A stretch of DNA of 64,000 nucleotides from an uncultured Woeseia sp. (GTDB lineage: Bacteria; Pseudomonadota; Gammaproteobacteria; Steroidobacterales; Woeseiaceae). The notes below the pieces were generated by a model. That model made no database searches, was not told the origin of the DNA, and worked only from the letters and a program-made list of their open reading frames with translations. Positions 36,279-45,130 of the stretch are shown piece after piece; position 1 is the first letter of the stretch, and every line of letters begins with the position of its first letter. The position numbers were made by a program, and so were the translations under genes. The stretch is from positions 20,779 through 84,778 of the forward strand of contig CAJWFK010000009.1 in the NCBI GenBank assembly GCA_913031125.1. Reading direction: 5' to 3'.

Positions 36279-37250
36279 TTGGTTTATTTAAATGACATTA
36301 TTGATGCAGCGAAAAGGTTAGCTCCTGTTATTGTCCGAACACCACTGATTTCATCACCATTTTTAGATGAATTAACAGGTGGAAAAATATTTTTGAAAGC
36401 AGAAAACCTGCAGCGCACTGGTTCATTCAAGATTCGTGGAGCATACAATCTGTTGAGTCAACTGACTCCAGAGCAATCAAAAAATGGGGCTGTTGCGTAC
36501 TCCTCGGGTAATCATGCACAGGCGGTGGCAGCAGCTGGCGCTATGTTAGGAATCGAGACAACGATCGTTATGCCGCAGGATACGCCGCAGATAAAGATTA
36601 CAAACACGAAAAATTTTGGAGGGCAGGTCGTACTTTACGATCGTTATACGCAGGATCGAGAGCAATTAGCAAAAGCAATAGCCGATGAGAAACGAGCTGT
36701 GATGGTTCCCCCATATAACCATGAACAAATTATCGCTGGGCAAGGTACGGCTGGACTTGAGATTTCTGAGCAATGTGCAAAGCTAGGATTGTTACCTGAC
36801 CATGTTCTAGTCTGCTGTAGTGGGGGTGGGTTGACGGCAGGCATTGGCACAGCTGTTCAGCATAAATATCCCGAAAGTAATATCTATGCTGTTGAACCAG
36901 AATGTTTCGATGATACAAAACGCTCGTTAATTTCAGGTAATTTTGAATCTAATGATCCTAACGCGCGCACGATATGTGACGCACTAATGAGTGCTCCGCC
37001 CGGGGAACTTACGTTCAAAATAAATAAGCGTTTGCTGACCGATGTGCTTTTGGTAAGTGATGATGAGGTCAAGGAGGCTATCCGATTTGCATTTCGTCAT
37101 TTAAAGCTTGTGGTTGAACCTGGTGGTGCAGTGGCACTAGCGGCAGTCATTAATGGTCAAATTGATGCTCGCGACAAAGTTACAGTTGCTGTTTTAAGTG
37201 GTGGCAATATAGACGCTGCCCTATTCGCCTCGATTCAACGAGGCGAATAG
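36279..37250 (+). CDS. Threonine/serine dehydratase, PLP-dependent (no ACT domain)
   Basis: The 323-residue fold-type II PLP enzyme deaminates L-threonine or L-serine (the related threo-hydroxyaspartate ammonia-lyase and serine racemase are alternatives). PLP Lys is in GSFKIRGAYN, the substrate loop is YSSGNHAQAVA, and the phosphate-binding glycine loop is CCSGGGLTAGIG. It lacks the C-terminal regulatory domain of biosynthetic IlvA, so it is a catabolic-type or unregulated enzyme. TTG 36279 gives the normal family N-terminus (VYLNDIIDAAKRL) with GAGAG 8 bases upstream; an ATG at 36255 lies inside phhB. A 12-bp hairpin covers its stop codon. Confidence 0.9.
   Translation: MVYLNDIIDAAKRLAPVIVRTPLISSPFLDELTGGKIFLKAENLQRTGSFKIRGAYNLLSQLTPEQSKNGAVAYSSGNHAQAVAAAGAMLGIETTIVMPQDTPQIKITNTKNFGGQVVLYDRYTQDREQLAKAIADEKRAVMVPPYNHEQIIAGQGTAGLEISEQCAKLGLLPDHVLVCCSGGGLTAGIGTAVQHKYPESNIYAVEPECFDDTKRSLISGNFESNDPNARTICDALMSAPPGELTFKINKRLLTDVLLVSDDEVKEAIRFAFRHLKLVVEPGGAVALAAVINGQIDARDKVTVAVLSGGNIDAALFASIQRGE
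37221..37250 (+). other. 12-bp perfect inverted repeat covering the dehydratase stop codon
   Basis: CTATTCGCCTCG (37221-37232) and CGAGGCGAATAG (37239-37250) are perfectly complementary with a 6-base loop. The right arm includes the last codons and the TAG. No T run follows. It could protect the mRNA 3-prime end or pause transcription between the convergent genes, and it would work from either strand. Confidence 0.55.
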
Positions 37251-37285
37251 GTGTATAGGGTCTAATGTCTTCTAATTAGATTATG

Positions 37286-38077
37286 CTAACTTGCCGGTTT
37301 ACGGAATTTGAGTACAAAGCGGTCAGTATTGCCACGTATGCCTTCGGAGAAAACACCCTGTGTCCGATCATCATTAGGGTTGGCAAGCATATCCCCTTGA
37401 TCCTCAAGCACAAACCCTGCGGCAGTCACTATGTCTATAGCCAGGTTTTTGTCGATGCGATGCAGTGATTCATTGTCTCCCTCTGGGTTGCCCGCGTGCT
37501 CAATAATAGCAAGAACACCCCCCGGTTTGAGGACGGTGAATACAGCTGAAGCAAATGACCCACCAGCAGACTCCATGTAGTGGACGTCATGTATATTGAG
37601 AGCTGACCAGGCCGCATCATACTGGGCACCGCTTTCAGCAAGTTCGTCCCAGGTTGAATCAAGTCTCGTAACGTTTGTTAGACCATGATTGTCAATGCGC
37701 TCTTGCAGGACGTCACCTAATGTTCCGTTTCGGAATGCAAGCATGAATGGTGGGTTTTGAGCGGCTACGCTTCCCTCCGAGCCTACTGCGATTGAAAGGA
37801 CTTCGGAATACCAGCCTGTGGCCGCCAATAGGTCGATGACATCCATTCCTGGCTCAATACCTGTAAAGGAAATGACTTCGGCAGGTTTACGACCAGCATC
37901 ACGAGTACGATCTTCTTCCGTTCGCAGATCACTCGCTAGCAAGGAAGCGAGGTCGGGTGGGGCAGCCTCAACCGTTGCCGATTTTTCAGGAGCAGCCGTT
38001 GGCATCTCTGATTGGCCGCAGCCTATTAAAAGCAACATGGAAGCCATGCCGAGAATTACTAGTTTTCGATCGTTCAT
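37286..38077 (-). CDS. Predicted lipoprotein with SAM-methyltransferase fold
   Basis: The 263-residue protein has a lipoprotein signal (LVILGMASMLLLIGC, lipobox LIGC) and a class I methyltransferase-like domain: VIDLLAATGWYSEVLSIAVG near 86-105 as motif I, YDAAWSALNIHD as the acidic strand, and VLKPGGVLAIIEH as the post-motif strand. Such exported methyltransferase homologues occur in several Gammaproteobacteria. SAM is not expected outside the cytoplasm, so the domain may be non-catalytic or bind another ligand. ATG 38077 has GGAGAG about 8 bases upstream and is preferred to 38101. It is convergent with the dehydratase gene. Confidence 0.8.
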   Translation of the reverse strand: MNDRKLVILGMASMLLLIGCGQSEMPTAAPEKSATVEAAPPDLASLLASDLRTEEDRTRDAGRKPAEVISFTGIEPGMDVIDLLAATGWYSEVLSIAVGSEGSVAAQNPPFMLAFRNGTLGDVLQERIDNHGLTNVTRLDSTWDELAESGAQYDAAWSALNIHDVHYMESAGGSFASAVFTVLKPGGVLAIIEHAGNPEGDNESLHRIDKNLAIDIVTAAGFVLEDQGDMLANPNDDRTQGVFSEGIRGNTDRFVLKFRKPAS

Positions 38078-38173
38078 GTGTCTTCTCTCCAGAAAAAACA
38101 TTGGGTTTGCATATGCTTAGTAGCATACTGGGGTTTGATGTATGCAACAATGGGCAACCTGCAATATTTAGTA

Positions 38174-38587
38174 CTATTCAGGGTACTCCGACCAAGTTGG
38201 AATATCGTCAAGGGTGCATGACCAGTCGGTTTTTGAGGTATAAAAAATCCGGTCAGTTGGTGGAAGTGGCAATTGGCTATCCAGCGAGCCAGCAGGAATA
38301 ACAGCGATACTCATATTGGGTGCAAGTCTCGGCATTGGGCTACCGCACTTAGAACAAAATACCGTGCGAAATCTTTCAGCATCAGGCACCTTAAAGCTGG
38401 ATAATAGTTGCTCGCCTTCTTCCCACGTTACGGAATCTGGTTTAAGAAGTATATTGCTGGCATGCCCTGTACCACTAGATTTTCTGCAACGCATGCAGTA
38501 ACAGTGAAAAAACTTACGGGGTTCACCAGTTATTGTGTAGCTGATTGAGCCACAGATACAACTGCCACTAAATTTTGCCATAGCCAT
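38174..38587 (-). CDS. GFA-family zinc protein
   Basis: This 137-residue cytoplasmic protein has the glutathione-dependent formaldehyde-activating (GFA) fold. Zinc ligands are visible as CICGSI near residue 10-15, HCYCMRCRKSSG near 28-39, and FCSKCGSPMP near 77-86. The founding member speeds the reaction of glutathione with formaldehyde, but most members are of unknown role. Start ATG 38587 has GGAAGG 4-9 bases upstream. It is on the same strand as the methyltransferase gene, 96 bases away, and 150 bases from ilvB. Confidence 0.85.
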   Translation of the reverse strand: MAMAKFSGSCICGSISYTITGEPRKFFHCYCMRCRKSSGTGHASNILLKPDSVTWEEGEQLLSSFKVPDAERFRTVFCSKCGSPMPRLAPNMSIAVIPAGSLDSQLPLPPTDRIFYTSKTDWSCTLDDIPTWSEYPE

Positions 38588-38622
38588 ATCCCTTCCTTTC
38601 AGTCAGCGTATGAAAATGCGAC

Positions 38623-40473
38623 TTAAAACATTTCGTTCGGGTCGGGTTGCTTGTCAGTTACTTTTTGTCGGCCGACTATATGATCGCCAGTAATCATTTT
38701 GGCATAACTGAGACCAGGACCAACCATTGGGTAGACACCTGCATCAGGATCAATAACGACCTCCAAAAATGCTGGACCAGCATAATTGATGAACTCAGTG
38801 ATGACTTTTCTGAGGTCCTTTTTACAGTCCAACCTTTTCGCAAATTTAAAGCCATCTGCTTCTGCCGTCTTTACGAAATCCTTGTTATGCAATGATTTAT
38901 CGCTTCCCGACATTCGTCCCTGATAAAAGAGTTTTTGCCACTGACGCACCATTCCATCACCATAATTATTAAAGACTACGACTTTAACCGGTAATCCATA
39001 GGTTGTTGCTGTCTCGAGTTCGCCGATGTTCATGCGCATGCTTCCATCTCCATCAATATCAATGACGAGGCGATCCGGGTGCGCAAATTGTGCTCCGATA
39101 GCCGCCGGCAATCCGAAACCCATGGTTCCCATACTGCCTGAGGTTAGCCAGAGCCTGGGCTCCCTGAAGTCGAAATATTGGGCTGCCCACATTTGGTGCT
39201 GGCCGACCCCTGTTGAGATTAATGCTTTACCTCCTGTTAGGAGGTTGATTTCTTCAATTACTGCGTAAGGCTGAATGAGATCGCTCGTTCGATCATAGTT
39301 CATACGGTGGATATCTTTGAGTGCAGCTATTTCTGTATGCCATTTACCGAAGTCTTTAGCGAACTTGACCTTTTTCCCATAGGTCAGCAGATCGGCCAGG
39401 TCTCGGTCGAGCAAGCCGATATGGTGCCAACTTGCATTTTTGACTTTGGAAATTTCTGATACATCAACGTCGAAGTGAGCTATGTTCTTAGCATTAGGTG
39501 CAAATTTCGGTGGATCTCCGGCTACTCTGTCGTCAAAGCGGGCTCCTACAGCAATTAAAAAATCACAATCTTCGACTGCATAATTTGCAAATGCTGTCCC
39601 ATGCATACCTAGCATGTGGAGGGACAGGGGCTCCTTAGTGTCGGCGGCACCAAGTGCCATAAGCGTCGTTGTTACTGGAATACCGAAGTGGTGTGCTAGT
39701 TCCCGCATGGGCTCTGCAGCATTTGCATTAATTACGCCACCACCCGCGTATATGAGTGGCCGCTCTGATTGTGCCAGCATGTCATAGAACCGCTGGCAGT
39801 CTTCATCGCCGAGTCTGTTACTGACGACAGCTTGAAGTCTACTCCGGTACCCATGCAATGCTAGAGTGCCGGCTCCCACAAATTCTGCTTCCTGATTTTG
39901 TATATCTTTGGGAATATCTATAACAACAGGGCCGGGGCGCCCGGTTCGAGCTATTTCAAAGGCTGTTCGGACGGTGGCTTCTAATTCTGCCGTTTCTGTA
40001 ACGAGCAGCACATGTTTAGCCACCGCACCCATAATGGCGCTAACTGGCGCCTCTTGGAATGCATCAGTGCCAATAGCATTTGTAGGCACCTGGCCACAAA
40101 TTACGACAATTGGAATTGAATCCGCCATACAGTCACGAACAGGCGTTACTGTATTTGTTGCCCCTGGGCCGGAAGTCACCATGACAACTCCGACTTCTCC
40201 GCTTGCCCGGGCATATCCGGCAGCCATAAAACCTGCGCCTTGCTCATTAGCGGGGACAATTAGGGCTAATGGTGAGTTTTGGCCGTCTTTCTGATGTTGG
40301 TGGTTATAACGAAAAACTGCGTCATAAGTAGGTAATATTGCGCCTCCAGAGTATCCAAATATAGTGTCAATATGCTCATCGGCTAAAACTTGTACAACAA
40401 TGTCGGCACCTGTCATAGACACACCCGACAGGGGATGATTAGTTGTTGCGTTTGAGACTTCGTGTACAGACAT
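38623..40473 (-). CDS. ilvB: Acetolactate synthase, large (catalytic) subunit
   Basis: This 616-residue TPP enzyme makes acetolactate or acetohydroxybutyrate, the first common step of branched-chain amino acid synthesis. The N-terminal domain has GYSGGAILPTYDA with the catalytic Glu later in SGPGATN-type sequence (VTSGPGATNTVTP). The FAD region and the C-terminal TPP motif IDIDGDGSMRMNIGELETA (GDGxxxxN) are present. Length is a little over the usual 560-600 because of an N-terminal extension. The small subunit gene lies divergently at 40641, not downstream as usual. The symbol is used broadly; ilvI is equally possible. Confidence 0.95.
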   Translation of the reverse strand: MSVHEVSNATTNHPLSGVSMTGADIVVQVLADEHIDTIFGYSGGAILPTYDAVFRYNHQHQKDGQNSPLALIVPANEQGAGFMAAGYARASGEVGVVMVTSGPGATNTVTPVRDCMADSIPIVVICGQVPTNAIGTDAFQEAPVSAIMGAVAKHVLLVTETAELEATVRTAFEIARTGRPGPVVIDIPKDIQNQEAEFVGAGTLALHGYRSRLQAVVSNRLGDEDCQRFYDMLAQSERPLIYAGGGVINANAAEPMRELAHHFGIPVTTTLMALGAADTKEPLSLHMLGMHGTAFANYAVEDCDFLIAVGARFDDRVAGDPPKFAPNAKNIAHFDVDVSEISKVKNASWHHIGLLDRDLADLLTYGKKVKFAKDFGKWHTEIAALKDIHRMNYDRTSDLIQPYAVIEEINLLTGGKALISTGVGQHQMWAAQYFDFREPRLWLTSGSMGTMGFGLPAAIGAQFAHPDRLVIDIDGDGSMRMNIGELETATTYGLPVKVVVFNNYGDGMVRQWQKLFYQGRMSGSDKSLHNKDFVKTAEADGFKFAKRLDCKKDLRKVITEFINYAGPAFLEVVIDPDAGVYPMVGPGLSYAKMITGDHIVGRQKVTDKQPDPNEMF

Positions 40474-40640
40474 ATGTGGAAATTGGATTTAGGTGTTAGG
40501 GCTATTTTTATTGTAGAGAGTTTTTACTAATTTCTAGTGCATTGCAATACTCGACCAACTAAGCCAACATCGGATGCGTGGAAGGCCAATACTAGTTTTA
40601 TAAAATATCTGACCCATTGATACTGAATTTAGGGCTAAAA

Positions 40641-41162
40641 ATGCGACACGTAATATCTGTTCTGCTGCAAAATGAAGTTGGTGCATTGACTCGTATGACC
40701 GGTCTTTTTTCAACTCGCGGCTACAATATTGAGACTTTAAATGTGGCACCGACAGATGATCCGCTCGTTTCCCGAGTTACACTCGTAGTGGATGCATCAG
40801 ATGCGGCAATTGCTCAACTGAATACCCAACTCGCGAAACTGGTCGACGTAGTTAATATTCATGATATGACGCTAGGCGAACATTTCGAATACGAAATGGT
40901 AATTGTAAAAATAAAGCTCAAAGCTGACGATTATCAAAAAGTTACGAAATTAGCTAAAACCTTTGGCGCGACGGTTCTTGATGATTCTCTGGTCAGTTTT
41001 ACTATCGAGCTAGCTGGTAAAGCTATAGAAGTTGACCAATTTGTCTCAACTATTGCGGCAATTGGTGAATTATCGGCGGTAGCAAGGAGTGGCAGCGTAG
41101 CGGTGTCCAAGGGTGAGATAGCCCTTTCATCATATGCAACACACCATAAGCTTACTGGTTAG
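40641..41162 (+). CDS. ilvN: Acetolactate synthase, small (regulatory) subunit
   Basis: The 173-residue subunit carries an N-terminal ACT domain (ISVLLQNEVGALTRMTGLFS, RGYNIETLNVAPT) that binds valine for feedback control, and the ALS-small C-terminal domain (DDSLVSFTIELAG). ATG 40641 with AGGG upstream is preferred over the in-frame ATG 24 bases earlier. It is transcribed away from the large subunit gene, the two starts being 167 bases apart. No ilvC follows. The symbol ilvH would fit equally well. Confidence 0.95.
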   Translation: MRHVISVLLQNEVGALTRMTGLFSTRGYNIETLNVAPTDDPLVSRVTLVVDASDAAIAQLNTQLAKLVDVVNIHDMTLGEHFEYEMVIVKIKLKADDYQKVTKLAKTFGATVLDDSLVSFTIELAGKAIEVDQFVSTIAAIGELSAVARSGSVAVSKGEIALSSYATHHKLTG

Positions 41163-41191
41163 GGCGGTCCCGGTATAAGAAGGTCTATTAT

Positions 41192-41440
41192 TTAGCGAGA
41201 TATTCTTTTGAGTATATGAGTTGGGCTGTCAGTATTTCGGTAATATCCGTGTCTTTCTGACATCTGCTTGAATGCGTCGTCTCGTTCCGATTCGGTCGTA
41301 TACCAGTGTGTGGTTTCCCACTCTTCACCAATGAGCTTAGTGAAGGTGTCATCAGCTGCAAGGTTAACTTGTATGCCAAAAACTTTTTCGCTACCGGCTT
41401 TTTCTTTTCTAACTAAATTGTGTTTATGGTAATAGCTCAT
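41192..41440 (-). CDS. Small conserved hypothetical protein
   Basis: The 82-residue soluble protein starts SYYHKHNLVRKEKAGSEK and contains EEWETTHWYTTESERDDAF and a basic C-terminus (ILKRISR). ATG 41440 has AGGA 6 bases upstream, supporting translation; the longer frame to 41464 lacks such a site. It has no signal peptide or membrane segment. I recall similar uncharacterised proteins in Proteobacteria but cannot give a function. It is convergent with ilvN. Confidence 0.6.
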   Translation of the reverse strand: MSYYHKHNLVRKEKAGSEKVFGIQVNLAADDTFTKLIGEEWETTHWYTTESERDDAFKQMSERHGYYRNTDSPTHILKRISR

Positions 41441-41533
41441 GTGTTGTCCTGAGTATGTCTCCACTTATGGATATATAGTGGTCTGTTGAATAATGTCTGC
41501 ACTATAACAGTCACTTGCGGCGCCATTAAGTCT

Positions 41534-42859
41534 CTAATTATTAAAGGGTCTCTTTAACCATTTTTGAGATTGCACTAGGAATGATGGCATTGCCGAGTAA
41601 ATACAGATCGCAACCACGGCATTCAATGTGCCAAAAGTCAAAAACATCTGAGGAACCGACATATCCATGGCAAGAAGAATAAGTGCGATCATTGCTGCGC
41701 TAACGACGAATAGTGAATTGAAGATATTGTTTGCTGCGATCACCCGAGAAAGATGTTCGCGGGTCGCATTGGCTTGAACTAAAGCATAGAGAGGAACGCT
41801 GTATATCCCAGCAAATGCACCTATAAGTATTATATCCAAAAGAATTCTTATGCTACCCGGACGTGTTACAAATTCAGCTGTTGTTGATACTGCAGTGGGG
41901 TGTATCGTGGGCTGTGCAAGCCACAAATCGATTGTGAACAGGGTAATGCCTAGAGAGCCCAATGGCACTAGTCCGATTTCGATGCGTCTTCCCGATAGAC
42001 GTTCACATAATAGTGATCCGATACCTATGCCAATGGCAAAGGCGACTAATAGGACTGTTGTTACTTCCTCATTACCGTTTAAGATAGTTAGTGTGTAGGC
42101 AGGAACTTGCAGTGTCATTGCAGAGCCAAAAAACCAAAACCATGAGATACCAAGTATCGAAATAAAAATACGGCGATCTGCCCTAGCGAAACCAACTATC
42201 CGTTGAGTTTCTTTCCAGCTATTCCATCCGAGGACCAGTTCTGGTGCTACCGCTGGTGTGTTAGGAATCGCTCTGCTTGATAGGTAACCAAGCACGGCAG
42301 TGCTAAGGAGACACGCAGATAAAACGTATTGATTAGTCGGGTCTATTGCAACGGAAAGGCCACCGACAATAAGACCAAATATAATTGCGATATAAGTGCC
42401 TGATTCGACTAGTGCATTTCCACCGATCAATTCTTCTGTGGCTAGTTTTTGAGGTAGGTACGCATACTTTACCGGGCCGAATAGGGTTGACTGACAACCC
42501 ATAAGGAAAAGCACTAAAAATAGTACTGCGTACATATGCTTAATGAAGGCAAATACTGCTAAGGTCATTAAGCAGATCTCGATAACTTTAACGGAACGCA
42601 TTAGTCTAGATTTTTCGTATTTGTCCGCAAGTTGTCCCGCATTAGCCGAGAAGAGGAAATAAGGAAGCATGAACAGTGCTCCCGCAATATTTGCCAGCTG
42701 GCCCGGATCAAGTCCGAATACTTTTATACCTTGGAAAGTGATGACAATAATTAGTCCATTACGAAAGACGTTATCGTTAAAAGCTCCAAGAAATTGGGTT
42801 GCAAAAAACGGCGCAAAGCGGCGCTCAGTTAAAAGTGAAAATTGGTTGGAGTTTGACAC
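41534..42859 (-). CDS. MFS transporter, LplT-like
   Basis: This 441-residue polytopic inner-membrane protein has the N-terminus FFATQFLGAFNDNVFRNGLI, typical of LplT and the transporter half of LplT-acyltransferase fusions. LplT flips lyso-phospholipids inward for re-acylation. It has about 12 hydrophobic segments, with FLMGCQSTLFGPVKYAYLPQ in the first half as in LplT. The acyltransferase partner (Aas) is not adjacent, so the lysophospholipid role is inferred. It is 42 bases from the mscS-like gene start on the same strand. Confidence 0.85.
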   Translation of the reverse strand: MSNSNQFSLLTERRFAPFFATQFLGAFNDNVFRNGLIIVITFQGIKVFGLDPGQLANIAGALFMLPYFLFSANAGQLADKYEKSRLMRSVKVIEICLMTLAVFAFIKHMYAVLFLVLFLMGCQSTLFGPVKYAYLPQKLATEELIGGNALVESGTYIAIIFGLIVGGLSVAIDPTNQYVLSACLLSTAVLGYLSSRAIPNTPAVAPELVLGWNSWKETQRIVGFARADRRIFISILGISWFWFFGSAMTLQVPAYTLTILNGNEEVTTVLLVAFAIGIGIGSLLCERLSGRRIEIGLVPLGSLGITLFTIDLWLAQPTIHPTAVSTTAEFVTRPGSIRILLDIILIGAFAGIYSVPLYALVQANATREHLSRVIAANNIFNSLFVVSAAMIALILLAMDMSVPQMFLTFGTLNAVVAICIYSAMPSFLVQSQKWLKRPFNN

Positions 42860-42901
42860 CTTACTACTATAACAATTGATAGCCTAGTATCGCGATCCTG
42901 G

Positions 42902-43966
42902 TTAGGAGGGCATCGATCGGACGTATACGTCCTGTTGGGGAAATGGAATTTCTATGCCTTCTTTCTGGAACAAATTGTAAACCGCGCAATTCAATTCATG
43001 CTCCATTCGTCCGCGATCTACAGGTTGGTTAATCCAGCACAATAATTCGAAATCTAGGCTTGAGGTTCCGAACTTGCGAAATCTAACCCTAGGTTTTGGG
43101 TTTTCGCAGATTTCATCATGATCTTTAGCAACATGATCCAGGGTTTCTATGACCTTATCAATATCGCTACCATAAGCGACCCCTATAGGGATTCGTATGC
43201 GGCGTTTTTCCGATGGGCCACCTGCTTCATTGATAATTTTGGCATTGCCGATGACTCCATTAGGGATGGTGATTTCAATATCATCACGGGTAAGGATACG
43301 CGTACTTCTTAATCCTATAAATGTTACCTTACCGCGCTCACCTGAATCGAGGACGATGTAGTCACCCAATTTATATGGGGCATCAGCAACTATCGATAGA
43401 CCTGCAAATAGATTAGATAATGTATCTTTGGCAGCAAAGCTAAGAGCAAGGCCGACAATACCAGCGGTTGCCAGCCAGGCTGCAACATCGATGCTCCAAG
43501 CCAAAAATGTGAAATAAATTGCAATCGCGAGCAACGTTATCTTGAACACGTTGTTAAGCAGCGGGAGCATACTAATGTGCACTGCTTGATGCCCACTTCG
43601 CGTAAGTGCGTTTAACAGGATCTCGATGAGGGCGCGTGAAAGGTTATACCAGACAACTATCGCAATAGTTTTCAAAATCCCGAGCGTTACGAAGTCGGCG
43701 GTTTGCGGTAATTGTAATCGATCAGTTGCGAGCCCTAAACCTAATAAGACGAATGAAAGAAATACTGGCCGGTGAAGCAAGGCGATGAACTCGTCGTCCA
43801 ACGTGGTATTAGAACGGCTAGCAATTTTTGCGGCTACGCGAGAAATCACCAAATCGGCCATTTTCCCTACAAGAATGAAACTAATAGCTAACGCTAAGGC
43901 TTGTATATATATATTAGGGCCGAGCAACTCGGCTGTTTCCGCCGCTTTATCGAAAAAATCCTGCAA
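42902..43966 (-). CDS. Mechanosensitive ion channel, MscS family
   Basis: The 354-residue inner-membrane protein has about five N-terminal helices, of which the last is the glycine/alanine-rich pore helix (AAWLATAGIVGLALSFAAKD). The MscS beta domain follows (APYKLGDYIVLDSGERGKVT, FIGLRSTRILTRDD, ITIPNGVIGNAKIIN), then the C-terminal vestibule. Such channels open on membrane tension to relieve osmotic shock. The extra N-terminal helices make it longer than E. coli MscS (286). It lies upstream of the LplT-like gene on the same strand and may share its transcript. Confidence 0.92.
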   Translation of the reverse strand: MQDFFDKAAETAELLGPNIYIQALALAISFILVGKMADLVISRVAAKIASRSNTTLDDEFIALLHRPVFLSFVLLGLGLATDRLQLPQTADFVTLGILKTIAIVVWYNLSRALIEILLNALTRSGHQAVHISMLPLLNNVFKITLLAIAIYFTFLAWSIDVAAWLATAGIVGLALSFAAKDTLSNLFAGLSIVADAPYKLGDYIVLDSGERGKVTFIGLRSTRILTRDDIEITIPNGVIGNAKIINEAGGPSEKRRIRIPIGVAYGSDIDKVIETLDHVAKDHDEICENPKPRVRFRKFGTSSLDFELLCWINQPVDRGRMEHELNCAVYNLFQKEGIEIPFPQQDVYVRSMPS

Positions 43967-43997
43967 TGCTATTCTTTATTGCCTGACTTGAATTTGT

Positions 43998-44807
43998 TTA
44001 GTTACGCAGATCATTATCCGGGTTTGCATTCATTCCGAAAGTACGTACTTTCGCCACATTTTTCTCTTCCGGCTCAGGATAGCTCATTGGAACTATGTTA
44101 GCTGTGACACTAGGACCAATTGGCAAATTATTGGTTTGAGCCGTGAGTACCTGAACAAAGGTATTAGCAGCAGCTGGAGCAGCATTCCCGGAGCTCGCAA
44201 AAATTGCATCCGGTGTGATTCCAGCAGAGCCATAAAAAGCCGCATTGGCAGGCCGATCCATGGTAATTCCAGCACCTTGCAGCGCTAGTCCTGCAAACAG
44301 GCCCCTACTTCGAGAGTACGAATAGACCTCGGAACTAAAAGTCCAGTCAGTCGCGGCCTCAGCGAACCGACCGACAGGTCCAGCTGCGACTGCTGCGTCG
44401 GCTCCCAGTGTAAGTTTTCCAGATGTGATGCCGTCAATGCTGGATCGTGTTTTGAATACGAGCACAATATCAGCGGATTGAGCCCCAGCCTGTAACCCTA
44501 AGCTACCGCCAGTCAATTTGATAAAAGCGGGATTGCTCCATGTGTTATCCGGTTGCCTCACAACGACCACTCCACGGCCATATCGGACGCCTAGACCGAA
44601 GCCAACCTTCAGCACGCGCGGTATAACAGCGACCCCGTATGCACTGGAAAATAATCTGGCTGGGACACCCTGCTCAGGTATATGCAGCAGTTGGTCTATG
44701 ATGTCAGCTGAATCTAAAACACGTACTTCCTCTTTACTGGCCGCAAAGGAGAGTGAAGCAGTCAAGAGAGAAGCAGTAACGGTAAAAACAATTTGGCGTA
44801 AACGCAT
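43998..44807 (-). CDS. Exported SYLF-domain (Ysc84-type) protein
   Basis: The 269-residue protein has a signal peptide (QIVFTVTASLLTASLSFA) and a SYLF lipid-binding domain: AYGVAVIPRVLKVGFGLGVRYGRG (in part), PAFIKLTGGSLGLQAGAQS, and DAAVAAGPVGRFAEAATDW. Eukaryotic members bind phosphoinositides; bacterial ones are exported proteins of unknown role. A C-terminal tail of about 60 residues is low in complexity and specific to this protein. ATG 44807 with GGGA upstream is preferred over ATG 44831. Confidence 0.85.
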   Translation of the reverse strand: MRLRQIVFTVTASLLTASLSFAASKEEVRVLDSADIIDQLLHIPEQGVPARLFSSAYGVAVIPRVLKVGFGLGVRYGRGVVVVRQPDNTWSNPAFIKLTGGSLGLQAGAQSADIVLVFKTRSSIDGITSGKLTLGADAAVAAGPVGRFAEAATDWTFSSEVYSYSRSRGLFAGLALQGAGITMDRPANAAFYGSAGITPDAIFASSGNAAPAAANTFVQVLTAQTNNLPIGPSVTANIVPMSYPEPEEKNVAKVRTFGMNANPDNDLRN

Positions 44808-45130
44808 ATCTATATTCCCAAAAATAGTCAATTTTGGTATCGATAGCTGCAGCCGCCCAAGGCTAACAGCTCTTTAATAAAACAGAGTCAGGACTCAAAT
44901 CTACAAGTCCAAGTGCACATAATACGACATTTCGACTCTTAACTCATCAAAAAGAAATAATTTTTAAATGTATGAAATTATTAGAGGAAGTATCTGGACT
45001 GGAGGACCACATAACTTGTAATGGTTTTTATTTAACTAAGAGCTTGCGCATGGTTTGGAAACTATTCGAGTAGTGATTCGTATCGCGGTAATATTTTTAG
45101 AACAATTTTTGTATTTAGGCGGTGCTATGA
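44808..45130. other. 323-base gap between divergent genes
   Basis: This gap separates the SYLF gene (minus) and the DNA glycosylase gene (plus), so both promoters should lie here. It is A+T-rich around 44930-44995. No RNA gene, repeat or clear operator was recognised. Confidence 0.4.
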
